From Streptomyces sp. R28 (GTDB taxonomy: Bacteria; Actinomycetota; Actinomycetes; Streptomycetales; Streptomycetaceae): a stretch of DNA of 64,000 nucleotides. Below the pieces are notes generated by a model, which had not been told where the DNA came from, searched no databases, and saw only the letters and a program-made list of their open reading frames with translations. Below, piece by piece: positions 46,532 through 54,046 of this stretch. Numbering within the stretch: position 1 is the stretch's first letter; the number at the start of each line of letters is the position of its first letter. The DNA is taken from NCBI RefSeq assembly GCF_041052385.1, contig NZ_CP163439.1, positions 620,001 through 684,000 on the forward strand. The letters run 5' to 3'. A program made the translations under genes and the position numbers.

Positions 46532-47923
46532 GTGACGACCGACCGCATCAGCCTCAGCCCCGAGGCCGCTCGGCAACTCGCGACCACCACGAAGACGACA
46601 CCGCAGATGCGCGGCATCACCCCGCGCTATCTCCTGCGCGCCCTTCCCTGGGTCGACGTCGAGTCGGGTGTGTACCGCGTCAACCGGCGCCGCACCTACG
46701 TCCTGGGCGACGACCGCATCAGCACGCACACCGACGAGGGGAGTCCGCGCGTCATCCCGGGCGACTTACGTGAGATCCCGTACCTGCGCGAGTCCGAAGA
46801 CGCTCTCCTCGCTCAACTGGCCGACGCCTTCACGGAGACGAGCTTCGAGGCCGGGCAAGTGCTCGTTCAGGAAGGCGACACCGCCGAGGACCTGTGGGTG
46901 ATCGTCCGGGGCCGCGCCGAGAAGCGAGCCGCCGGCCGGTACGGCGACGAGGCGCTGATCCAAGTCATCGGCGACGGGCAGTATTTCGACCTGGCGGCGT
47001 GGACCAAGGGCGAGCCCATGCCGTACGCCGTCAAGGCCGTCACCCCCGGTGTCGCCCTGCGCGCCGCGCGTTCCGCCCTCGCCGGGCTCATGGAGCACGA
47101 CGGGGCGCTGCGCGGGGCGGTGGAGTCGTACGCGGCGGGCGGCATGCCGGCCCCCGGCACCGAGGCGCCCATCGACCTGAGCGGCGGTCACGTGGGTGAG
47201 GTCGATCTGCCGAGCACCTACGTCGACTACGAGGACGTGCCGCGCGAGTACCACATGACGCTCGCCCAGACCCGGATGATGGTGCACTCCCGTGTCGCCG
47301 ACCTCTACAACGGGCCGATGGACCAGACGCGGACCCAGGCCAACCTGACCGTCCAGGCCCTGCGTGAGCGGCAGGAGAGCCTGATGCTCAACCACCCCGA
47401 CTTCGGTCTCTTCCACAGTGTCCCGGCCGGTCAGCGCGTGCAGGCGCGGACCGGCGCTCCCACCCCCGACGACCTGGACGAACTGCTCGCGAAGGTGTGG
47501 AAGCAGCCCGCCTACTTCATCGCGCACCCGCGGGCGATCGCCGCGTTCGGGCGTGAATGTACGCGGCGGGGGGTGCCGCCGGTGACGGACAGCCGGTTCG
47601 GCAGTCCGCTGCTGACCTGGCGGGGCGTGCCGCTGCTGCCGTCCGACAAGGTGCCCTGCCCGGGCGGCCCGGGCGAGGCCGCCGGTACCACCGAGATCCT
47701 GCTGGTACGGGTCGGCGAGGCCGAGCAGGGCGTGGTGGGACTGCGCCCCGCGGCCGTGCCGGACGAGGTCGAACCCGGCCTGTCCATGCGGAACATGGGC
47801 ATGGACCGCAAGGGCATCACGTCCTACCTGATGACGGCCTACTTCAACACCGCCGTGCTGGTGGACGACGCCATCGCCGTACTCCAGAACGTCGAGGTGT
47901 CCAAGTACCATGACTACGCCTGA
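46532..47923 (+). CDS. Family 2 encapsulin shell protein with cNMP-binding-like insert
   Basis: A 463-residue HK97-fold shell protein. The N-terminus (about 1-95, TPRYLLRALPWVDVESGVYR, then RRTYVLGDD) and the C-terminal two-thirds (about 215-463, YEDVPREYHMTLAQTRMMVH, VADLYNGPMDQTRTQANLTV, KVWKQPAYFIAHPRAIAAFG and DRKGITSYLMTAYFNTAVLV) match SrpI-type family 2 encapsulins. Between them lies a cyclic-nucleotide-binding-like domain (about 95-200, FEAGQVLVQEGDTAEDLWVI), the mark of the 2B-type shells. It is expected to self-assemble into an icosahedral compartment. The GTG start has AAGGAGG seven bases before it. It overlaps the cysteine desulfurase gene by 14 bases, its presumed cargo. Sulfur storage or controlled desulfuration is an inference from relatives. 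Confidence 0.93.
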   Translation: MTTDRISLSPEAARQLATTTKTTPQMRGITPRYLLRALPWVDVESGVYRVNRRRTYVLGDDRISTHTDEGSPRVIPGDLREIPYLRESEDALLAQLADAFTETSFEAGQVLVQEGDTAEDLWVIVRGRAEKRAAGRYGDEALIQVIGDGQYFDLAAWTKGEPMPYAVKAVTPGVALRAARSALAGLMEHDGALRGAVESYAAGGMPAPGTEAPIDLSGGHVGEVDLPSTYVDYEDVPREYHMTLAQTRMMVHSRVADLYNGPMDQTRTQANLTVQALRERQESLMLNHPDFGLFHSVPAGQRVQARTGAPTPDDLDELLAKVWKQPAYFIAHPRAIAAFGRECTRRGVPPVTDSRFGSPLLTWRGVPLLPSDKVPCPGGPGEAAGTTEILLVRVGEAEQGVVGLRPAAVPDEVEPGLSMRNMGMDRKGITSYLMTAYFNTAVLVDDAIAVLQNVEVSKYHDYA

Positions 47924-49211
47924 CGTCACGGCGTGGCAGACGCCGACAGCCGGGGAACAGAGGGCTGCTGCCCAGCCGTACCCGATCCGACCGCGCGGTT
48001 TCACCGCCGAGTCGGTGCGGCCGGACTTCCCGGTCCTGCACCGGACCGTCAACGGCCATCCCCTCGTCTGGCTGGACAACGCGGCCACCACCCAGAAGCC
48101 GCGTCAGGTCATCGAGGCGCTCGCCGCCTACTACGGCGCCGCCAACTCCAACATCCACCGCGGGGCCCACACCATGGCGCGGGAGGCCACCGAGGCGTAC
48201 GAGGCGGGGCGGGCGGCGGTCGCCGACTTCCTCGGCGCCCCGAGCCCGGACGGGGTCGTCTTCGTGCGCGGCACCACCGAGGCGGTCAACCTCGTCGCGC
48301 AGACCTGGGGGCGGGCCAACCTCGGGCCCGGGGACGACATCCTCGTGCCGGTCCTCGAGCACCACTCGGACATCGTGCCGTGGCAGATGATCGCCAAGGA
48401 GACCCGGGCCCGGCTCGTCCCGGTCCCGCTCACGCCGGACGGGGAGATCGACCAGGACGCGTACGCCGATCTGCTGTCCTCGCGCACCCAGCTCGTCGCG
48501 GTCAGCCACGCGTCGAACGTCCTGGGCACTGTGCCGCCCGTCAAGGAGATGGCGGCGCTCGCCCACCGCTACGGCGCCAAGGTCCTGGTGGACGGTGCCC
48601 AGGCCGTCGCTCACTTCCCCGTCGACGTACAGGACTTGAATGCGGACTTCTACGCGTTCTCCGGTCACAAGCTCTTCGCGCCGACCGGCATCGGCGCCCT
48701 GTACGCGAAGCCGGAACTCCTCGCCGGCATGGCGCCGTGGCAGGGCGGCGGGAACATGATCGAGTCCGTGGACTTCGGGAAGACCACGTTCGCGGCCGCC
48801 CCGCACAAGCTGGAGGCCGGTACCGGACACATCTCCGGAGTCATGGGACTGCTCGCCGCCGTGAACTGGCTGACGTCGCTCGACCGCGAGGCCGTCGCGG
48901 CCTACGAGGAAGGTCTCATGGCGTATGCGCTCCAGGCCCTTGCCACGGTGCCCGGGCTCGAGCTGATCGGTTCGGCGGCCGACCGGATCGCGGTGCTCAC
49001 GTTCACACTCGCGGGACAGGACCCGGCCACCGTCGCCGGCTGGCTCGACCGCGACGGAATCGCCGTCCGCGCCGGTCACCACTGTGCCCAACCAGCCCTT
49101 GCACACTACGGGTTGGAGTCGGCGGCGCGCGCGTCCCTCGCGCTCTACAACACGTCCGATGAGGTGGACCGGCTCGTCGCTTCGTTGCGCAGACTGCAAC
49201 AGAGCGCCTGA
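47910..49211 (+). CDS. SufS-type cysteine desulfurase, encapsulin cargo candidate
   Basis: A 433-residue PLP enzyme of the group II cysteine desulfurases. It begins MTTPDVTAWQTPTAGEQ, then a SufS core from VRPDFPVLHRTVNG, with LEHHSDIVPWQ (PLP-stacking His region), the PLP lysine in FSGHKLFAPTGIGALY, and the catalytic Cys in RAGHHCAQP. It removes sulfur from cysteine as persulfide and releases alanine. The ATG lies inside the encapsulin gene (14-base overlap), so translation is coupled. The N-terminal extension over housekeeping SufS is only about 28 residues, whereas known encapsulated cysteine desulfurases have long disordered loading domains. No earlier start exists in frame. Confidence 0.93.
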   Translation: MTTPDVTAWQTPTAGEQRAAAQPYPIRPRGFTAESVRPDFPVLHRTVNGHPLVWLDNAATTQKPRQVIEALAAYYGAANSNIHRGAHTMAREATEAYEAGRAAVADFLGAPSPDGVVFVRGTTEAVNLVAQTWGRANLGPGDDILVPVLEHHSDIVPWQMIAKETRARLVPVPLTPDGEIDQDAYADLLSSRTQLVAVSHASNVLGTVPPVKEMAALAHRYGAKVLVDGAQAVAHFPVDVQDLNADFYAFSGHKLFAPTGIGALYAKPELLAGMAPWQGGGNMIESVDFGKTTFAAAPHKLEAGTGHISGVMGLLAAVNWLTSLDREAVAAYEEGLMAYALQALATVPGLELIGSAADRIAVLTFTLAGQDPATVAGWLDRDGIAVRAGHHCAQPALAHYGLESAARASLALYNTSDEVDRLVASLRRLQQSA

Positions 49212-49226
49212 CAAGGAAGTGGGGAC

Positions 49227-49382
49227 TCAGCGGGGTCCGTGCGACCGGAAACGGCCGGGCGGGCCCCGCCTCCGCTGCCAGGATGCCGCCCGCGGCCGCA
49301 GCTTCGGCGGGTGGCCGCCCCGGGCAGGCGGGCGACGGTGCCGACGATTCAGCCAGCTGCCGATGAACCTGATCGGGCTCAT
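49227..49382 (-). CDS. Possible small basic protein
   Basis: A 51-residue frame starting ATG at 49382 and reading MSPIRFIGSWLNRRHRRPPA, then Arg/Pro-rich sequence. GC3 is high, and the ATG overlaps the stop of another short frame as ATGA. No family is recognised; it could be spurious. Confidence 0.25.
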   Translation of the reverse strand: MSPIRFIGSWLNRRHRRPPARGGHPPKLRPRAASWQRRRGPPGRFRSHGPR

Positions 49383-49459
49383 ATCGGTTTCTCCCCGGGT
49401 GAGTTGCGGCCGATGTCGTCGGGGCCCTTGGCGATCTCCTTGTCGCAGTCGCCGTGCAC
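49379..49459 (-). CDS. Possible small peptide gene
   Basis: A 26-residue frame from GTG at 49459 reads VHGDCDKEIAKGPDDIGRNS and ends EKPI. Nearly every third position is G or C, which looks coding. The same frame stays open upstream into the MFS stop region, so it may instead be the tail of a lost gene. Not recognised. Confidence 0.28.
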   Translation of the reverse strand: MHGDCDKEIAKGPDDIGRNSPGEKPI

Positions 49460-49478
49460 GCCACGGGTCGTGGTCGGT

Positions 49479-50690
49479 TCAGCGGGCGGCGGACTCGGCG
49501 GCGTCGCGCGGGGCGGGGGCCGGGGCGGGCGTGGTGTGCCGGTGGCGGCGGGTGAGGTGCCGGTCCAGCAGCGTGCTCGCGACAGCCGCCACGGCGAAGG
49601 CCGCGCCGACCCGGCCGATGCCCGCCAGGCCGGGGCCCGCGTCGATCACCAGGCCGGACACCCAGGGAGCGACCGCGATGCCGACGTTGAAGGCGGCGAT
49701 GTTCAGCGCGCCGCCCAGGGTCCTGGTCTCGCCCAGAATGCCGAACACCCGGGCGTTCACCGCCGGGTTGGTCATGAAGCCGCCGGCGGCGAGGAGTGCG
49801 GCGAGCGGGATCACTACCGCGGGCATGTCCGCGGTCGGCGCGATGGCGGCAGCCACGACCGCTACCGTGCCCATGCCGGTCAGCAGGACGCCGAACGGGG
49901 CCCGGTCGGCGATGCGGCCGCCCACCGTGAGGCCGGCCAGCGCGCCCACCCCGTACAGGCCGAGCACCGCCGGCACGAGCCCTTCGGAGATGCCCGTGAC
50001 GTCTTCCAGGAGAGCGCCCAGGTAGGAGAAGACCGCGATGGTGGCGGAGACGGTCAGCGCGGTGGTGGCGTAGGCGACCCACAGCCGGGGCACCGCCAAG
50101 GAGCGCAGTTCGGTACGCAGCCTCAACTGCGGTACCCCGGTCTCGCGTCCGCCGGGCCGGGTGAGAAGCACCGCGGTCGCGGACAGCGCGGACATCACGG
50201 CCACCGCCCAGAAGGCCGCCCGCCAGCCGGCGTACTGCGCCAGCAGCGTGCCGGCCGGAACGCCGAGGATCATGGACAGACTCAGCCCGGACACGACCAC
50301 GGACATCGCCTTCCCGCGCAGGCCTGCGGGGACGAGGGAGACCGCGGCGACCGAGGCCAGCGCCCAGAAACCGGCGTACGCCATGCCCGTGACCACGCGC
50401 ATGACCAGCAGGAGCCCGAAGTGCGGCACGAGCGCGGCGGCCGCGTGCCCGGCGACGAACACCACCTGGAAGCCGACCAGTGCGGCGCGCCGAGGCGACC
50501 TCAGGGTGGCCAGGGTCAGCAGCGGTGCGCCGACGACCATCCCGGCGGCGAACGCCGAGACCAGCAGCCCCGCCTCCGACAGGGAGACGTCCAGATCACC
50601 GGCGACGGAGGGCAGCAGCCCGGAGAGCATGAACTCCGAGGTGCCCTGGGCGAACGTGCCGAAGCCGAGGATATAGATGACCAAGGGCAT
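49479..50690 (-). CDS. MFS efflux transporter, Cmx/CmlR-like
   Basis: A 403-residue, 12-helix major facilitator. The N-terminus MPLVIYILGFGTFAQGTSEF is typical of the DHA1 chloramphenicol-efflux group (AQGTSEFMLSGLLP). Also visible are the loop 2-3 region TLATLRSPRRAALVGFQVVF, and SLVPAGLRGKAMSVVVSGLS with the motif-C-like GVPAGTLLAQYAGWRAAFW. The ATG at 50690 matches the family start, with GGAG ten bases before it. It is divergent from an MmyB-type regulator, which probably controls it. Chloramphenicol or a related small amphipathic drug is a guess from the family. Confidence 0.88.
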   Translation of the reverse strand: MPLVIYILGFGTFAQGTSEFMLSGLLPSVAGDLDVSLSEAGLLVSAFAAGMVVGAPLLTLATLRSPRRAALVGFQVVFVAGHAAAALVPHFGLLLVMRVVTGMAYAGFWALASVAAVSLVPAGLRGKAMSVVVSGLSLSMILGVPAGTLLAQYAGWRAAFWAVAVMSALSATAVLLTRPGGRETGVPQLRLRTELRSLAVPRLWVAYATTALTVSATIAVFSYLGALLEDVTGISEGLVPAVLGLYGVGALAGLTVGGRIADRAPFGVLLTGMGTVAVVAAAIAPTADMPAVVIPLAALLAAGGFMTNPAVNARVFGILGETRTLGGALNIAAFNVGIAVAPWVSGLVIDAGPGLAGIGRVGAAFAVAAVASTLLDRHLTRRHRHTTPAPAPAPRDAAESAAR

Positions 50691-50891
50691 GGTGGGGGTG
50701 CTCCAGAGGACATGGCCGGGCGAGTGGGTGCTGCTGGGAGCAGAGCCGGCCTGGCGAGACCAGGACCGCGCTGTTCCAGACTCGCGGCGCCGCAAGGCGG
50801 GTCAGCCCGCAAAAGTGGACCAGCTGAACCTGGGTCCAGCTGGGCCACCCTGGACCGGGTCGCCGCCCGGCCCGGAGCGAATACTTGGGGA
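50691..50891. promoter_or_regulatory. Divergent promoter region, MFS and MmyB-type regulator
   Basis: The 200-base gap contains TGGACC (50816-50821) and GGTCCA (50833-50838) as an inverted repeat spaced by 11 bases. Further GACC/GGTC elements follow to 50870. This is a plausible regulator site; no clear -35/-10 pair was assigned. Confidence 0.4.
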
Positions 50892-51800
50892 ATGGAGCAG
50901 AACGCAGAGCTGGGAGACTTTCTTCGCACCCGCCGGGCCCGTCTGAGCCCGGACGACGCGGGCGTGGCCCCGGGCGGCGGTGTCCGCCGGGTACCGGGCC
51001 TGCGCCGCGAGGAGGTCGCCCGGCTGGCCGGGGTGAGCACGGACTACTACACCCGCCTCGAACAGGGCCGCCACCCCAACGTCTCCGAGGCCGTCCTGGA
51101 CGCCGTTGCGCGTGCCCTGCGTCTGGACGACGACGAACGCAGCCACCTCTTCGACCTCGCCCGGCCCCATGCCACCGGCCCCCGACGCCGCCGGGCGGAA
51201 CGCGTGCAGCGCGTGCGCCCCGAGGTCCATCAGATGCTGGACATCCTCAACGGCGTCTCACCGGCCTTCGTCGCCAACCACCGTCAGGACGTGCTGGCCG
51301 CCAACCAGCTGGCCCGCGCCCTGATCACGGACTGGGACGCCCTGCCGTATCGCGAGCGCAACTTCGCGCGCTTCATCCTCCTCGATCCCACCGCCCGGGA
51401 GCTGTACCGGAACTGGGACGAGGTCGCGGAGATCGTCGTGGCCGATCTGCGCCTGGAGGCCGGGCGCCACCCCGACGACGCCCTGCTCAACGAACTCATC
51501 GGCGAGGCCGTCGTCAAGGTGCCCGAGTTCAGCGCCTGGTGGGACAGCCACCGAGTGGCCCAGTGCGTCCACGGAACGCAGCACTTCCACCACCCCGTGG
51601 TGGGCGAGTTCACCCTCCACCACGAGACCCTGGCCTTCCCCGCCGACCCGGGCCAGACCGTGTGCGTGTACACCGCCGAACCCGGCTCCGCCTCCGCCCA
51701 GGCCCTCGCCCTCCTCGCCAGCTGGAGCGCCCCCGACGCCACCCGGGAAGACGCCGAATCCCGCTCCCCTCGGCCAGGCAGCACGCTACGCCCGGAATGA
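50892..51800 (+). CDS. XRE-family regulator with MmyB ligand-binding domain
   Basis: A 302-residue regulator. The N-terminal HTH (about 5-75) reads LGDFLRTRRARLSPDDAGV, LRREEVARLAGVSTDYYTRL and EQGRHPNVSEAVLDAVARAL, a very common Streptomyces pattern. The C-terminal MmyB-like domain (about 110-270) has MLDILNGVSPAFVANHRQDV, RNFARFILLDPTARELYRNW and FHHPVVGEFTLHHETLAFPA. Such proteins may bind fatty-acid-like ligands. It is divergent from the MFS gene and is its likely regulator. Confidence 0.92.
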   Translation: MEQNAELGDFLRTRRARLSPDDAGVAPGGGVRRVPGLRREEVARLAGVSTDYYTRLEQGRHPNVSEAVLDAVARALRLDDDERSHLFDLARPHATGPRRRRAERVQRVRPEVHQMLDILNGVSPAFVANHRQDVLAANQLARALITDWDALPYRERNFARFILLDPTARELYRNWDEVAEIVVADLRLEAGRHPDDALLNELIGEAVVKVPEFSAWWDSHRVAQCVHGTQHFHHPVVGEFTLHHETLAFPADPGQTVCVYTAEPGSASAQALALLASWSAPDATREDAESRSPRPGSTLRPE

Positions 51801-52020
51801 CCGACGCTCGGCCTGCGGTCGGCACACGTACAGCAGCCCGTCCGGGAGGTCCCTTCCAGGCGCTGCCGCAGGCGGACTTGGATTTCTGCTAGGGCACCGA
51901 CATCACCCGCAGCCCCTGCTCCGCCCAACTCGTCATGCGCCGCTTGCAGCTCCTCCTCGGCGAGGGGGGCTCTCTAATCCGGTGTTCGAATTACTGCGTG
52001 CCCCATACAGTGCAGCCCAT

Positions 52021-52881
52021 ATGACACTCCTACATGCTCATGACTATGGGGGCGATGGCCCGCAACTCGTTCTCCTGCACGGTTTCGGACGGTCGCTCGC
52101 CGACTGGGATGCCTCGGCCGACCTGCTCACCGCCGGGCACCGCGTCCTCGCCGTCGACCTTCCCGGACACGGCCGCTCTCCCGATACCTCCCCCTGGACC
52201 ATCCCCGGCGTGGTCCGGCACATCGCGGACACACTCGACGCGCATGGCGTGCCGGAGGCCGTGGTGGTGGGCCATTCCCTCGGCGGACTGATCGCGGTCG
52301 AGTACGCCCGAGCCAACCCTGACCGTGCCCGTGCGCGTGCCGCCGTGAATCTCGACGGCTTCTGGTGGGGACGCGACTATCCCGACGCCGAACGGGTGAG
52401 TGAGGCGCTGATGACGTCGGCCGGGGCCATCGCGTCACCCGAGTACATCGAGGAGCGGGTCGCCAACTCGGTCCGCTCCGGGATTCCCGCCGACCGTGCG
52501 GAGGCCATTACCCGTGCGGCCGCACGCCCGTTGCCCGACGGCAAGTGGCAGACGCTGCCGGAGCGGGCCGCGGCGCTGGAGATCCTCGACGAACTCCACA
52601 GGCTCGGCGCGCTCGGTGTCACCGAGTGGCTGGACGGGATCGACAGCCCGCTGCTGCTGGTACAGGCCGGCCGACGGATGTCGCCTGCGCCTGGCATGGA
52701 GTGGTTCGACGATTTCATTGCCCGGTTCGCACGAGGGGTCTCCGACCAGCTGGCCGGGCTCGCCCGCACCCGGCCGACGGTCAGCGTCAACCAGATCGAC
52801 GCTACCCACGCCATGACCGTGGAGACTCCACAAGCGGTGGCGACGCTGCTCGCCGGGTACGTGCGAGGACTGTCCGACTGA
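52021..52881 (+). CDS. Alpha/beta hydrolase
   Basis: A 286-residue alpha/beta-hydrolase fold protein. LVLLHGFGRSLADWD gives the oxyanion HG, VDLPGHGRSPDTSP the following strand, GHSLGG the nucleophile Ser elbow, and NQIDATHAMTVETP the catalytic His. The acidic member probably lies near the strand ending SPLLLVQAGRR. No signal peptide is evident. The ATG at 52021 is chosen as it starts directly before strand 1; a frame start at 51982 adds 13 residues without support. Substrate unknown. Confidence 0.88.
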   Translation: MTLLHAHDYGGDGPQLVLLHGFGRSLADWDASADLLTAGHRVLAVDLPGHGRSPDTSPWTIPGVVRHIADTLDAHGVPEAVVVGHSLGGLIAVEYARANPDRARARAAVNLDGFWWGRDYPDAERVSEALMTSAGAIASPEYIEERVANSVRSGIPADRAEAITRAAARPLPDGKWQTLPERAAALEILDELHRLGALGVTEWLDGIDSPLLLVQAGRRMSPAPGMEWFDDFIARFARGVSDQLAGLARTRPTVSVNQIDATHAMTVETPQAVATLLAGYVRGLSD

Positions 52882-53065
52882 AGAATCCGGCACCGCTGAC
52901 GAACCCCGCTTTCGCGCATCTGTGAACTCGCCGTGCGGGGACGGGGTTCGGGGTTCGCGGGCCTTGGCGCGGCCGAGTCTCCGAGCTGCCCAACTTCGCG
53001 GTTGTGCCGCGTCGTTGGGTGGTCGAGCGGGTCGTTTGCCCGGCTGGGGCACCGGCGCCGTATGT

Positions 53066-53104
53066 CGAAGGTCTGCGAGTATCTCTGCGACTCGCAGACC
53101 TTCG
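53066..53104. repeat. Perfect 15-bp stem-loop
   Basis: CGAAGGTCTGCGAGT (53066-53080) and ACTCGCAGACCTTCG (53090-53104) form a perfect stem with loop ATCTCTGCG. It lies in the 349-base gap between the hydrolase stop (52881) and the next gene (53231), 185 bases after the stop. It may be a terminator, a small-RNA end or a regulatory dyad. The rest of the gap holds no recognised gene. Confidence 0.7.
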
Positions 53105-53230
53105 GCCAGGGCACTGGTGCGGGTTCCGCCAAGTGCGCCGCCTATTCGGGTGCCTGTTTGTACGTCAGCGCATCTCGCCTGCGGGCCGGCGGCATACCTC
53201 TGGCGAACACACCTACCGAAGGAGACGCTC

Positions 53231-53515
53231 GTGCGTGCACCTACCCTGCTGGCCGCCACCGTTCTCGCCGGGACCGTTCTGCTCGGAGGCGCGGGCCAGG
53301 CCCTTGCCTACGACAGCGACGACATGAGCAACCTGGGAGCTGGTTTCGGCAGCAGCTCTCCCGCCGGATCCGGTTTCGACCAAGACGCATCCGGCTCCGA
53401 CCAGGGCACACCCGGCTCCGACCAGGGCACACCCGGCTCCGGCCAGGACGCGCCCGGCTCCGGCCAGGACGCGCCTGCTTTCGACCAGGACATGTCCGAC
53501 TTCGACGAGGACTAG
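53231..53515 (+). CDS. Small secreted acidic repeat protein
   Basis: A 94-residue protein starting at GTG behind GAAGGAG. The signal peptide (VRAPTLLAATVLAGTVLLGG, then AGQALA) is followed by an acidic, low-complexity mature part built from heptad-like repeats: SDQGTPG twice, then SGQDAPG and SGQDAPA, flanked by DQDASG and DQDMSDFDED. The repeats are also visible in DNA at about 53393-53470. No Cys, no anchor and no known domain. It may bind cations or act as an extracellular spacer. Not recognised; the exported state is well supported. Confidence 0.72.
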   Translation: MRAPTLLAATVLAGTVLLGGAGQALAYDSDDMSNLGAGFGSSSPAGSGFDQDASGSDQGTPGSDQGTPGSGQDAPGSGQDAPAFDQDMSDFDED

Positions 53516-53566
53516 TCCGGCTTCGACCGGAGCATCGGCCACTGACCGCTGGGCCGCTGTTTCATT

Positions 53567-53605
53567 CCCCGCCCCGCACCGTGATGCTCTCGATGCGGGG
53601 CGGGG
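53567..53605 (+). terminator. Hairpin terminator after the repeat protein gene
   Basis: CCCCGCCCCGCA (53567-53578) pairs perfectly with TGCGGGGCGGGG (53594-53605) over 15 bases and is followed by GGCTTTCCCC. It lies 52 bases past the stop. Confidence 0.8.
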
Positions 53606-53743
53606 GGCTTTCCCCTGCGCTGGGACACCGGGGCTGGGAGCCGGTGCCAGGCTGAGCCCATGCCACCGAAGCTTGCCTCCGAAGCCTGCCACCAAAAGGG
53701 GCATAACAGAACATCCTGATGCCCGTCTCATCGTTGACCAGGC

Positions 53744-53986
53744 ATGAAGATCATCGCTGCCGCCGCACTTGCCGGTGCCGCTCTCCTCACGGCCGCCCTC
53801 CCCGCCTCAGCGGACGACGGGCCCATCGACTTCGGCATCTTCCAGGGTGTCAACGACACCACAGGTTCAGGATCCACGGACTCGAGCCCGGCCTGGGGGC
53901 AGGAAAACAGCGGGTCGAGCGGAACCGTCCCGAGGTCGGCCCTGGCCATGCTGGTGGACAACCTGGCGACGCCCAACCAACAGTGA
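53744..53986 (+). CDS. Small secreted protein
   Basis: An 80-residue protein with a clean signal peptide (MKIIAAAALAGAALLTAALP then ASA-DDG) and a short polar mature chain rich in Gly, Ser, Thr and Asp (DFGIFQGVNDTTGSGSTDSS), ending in VPRSALAMLVDNLATPNQQ. There are no Cys and no recognised domain. The ribosome-binding site is weak. Like the preceding gene it encodes a small exported low-complexity protein; the pair might have related surface roles, but the sequences are not alike. Confidence 0.68.
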   Translation: MKIIAAAALAGAALLTAALPASADDGPIDFGIFQGVNDTTGSGSTDSSPAWGQENSGSSGTVPRSALAMLVDNLATPNQQ

Positions 53987-54046
53987 CCAGCCCTCAGAGT
54001 CGAGCCTTCCGCCAAGGTGGCCGCCGCCTCATGTGAGGATGTGGCG

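Noticed and set aside
46532..47923. Phage capsid gene or prophage remnant
   Set aside because: HK97-fold resemblance is explained by a family 2 encapsulin with a linked desulfurase; no portal, protease, terminase or tail gene is near.
53393..53470. CRISPR or satellite array
   Set aside because: The repeats are 21-base units in phase with a reading frame encoding a secreted repeat protein, and no spacers are present.
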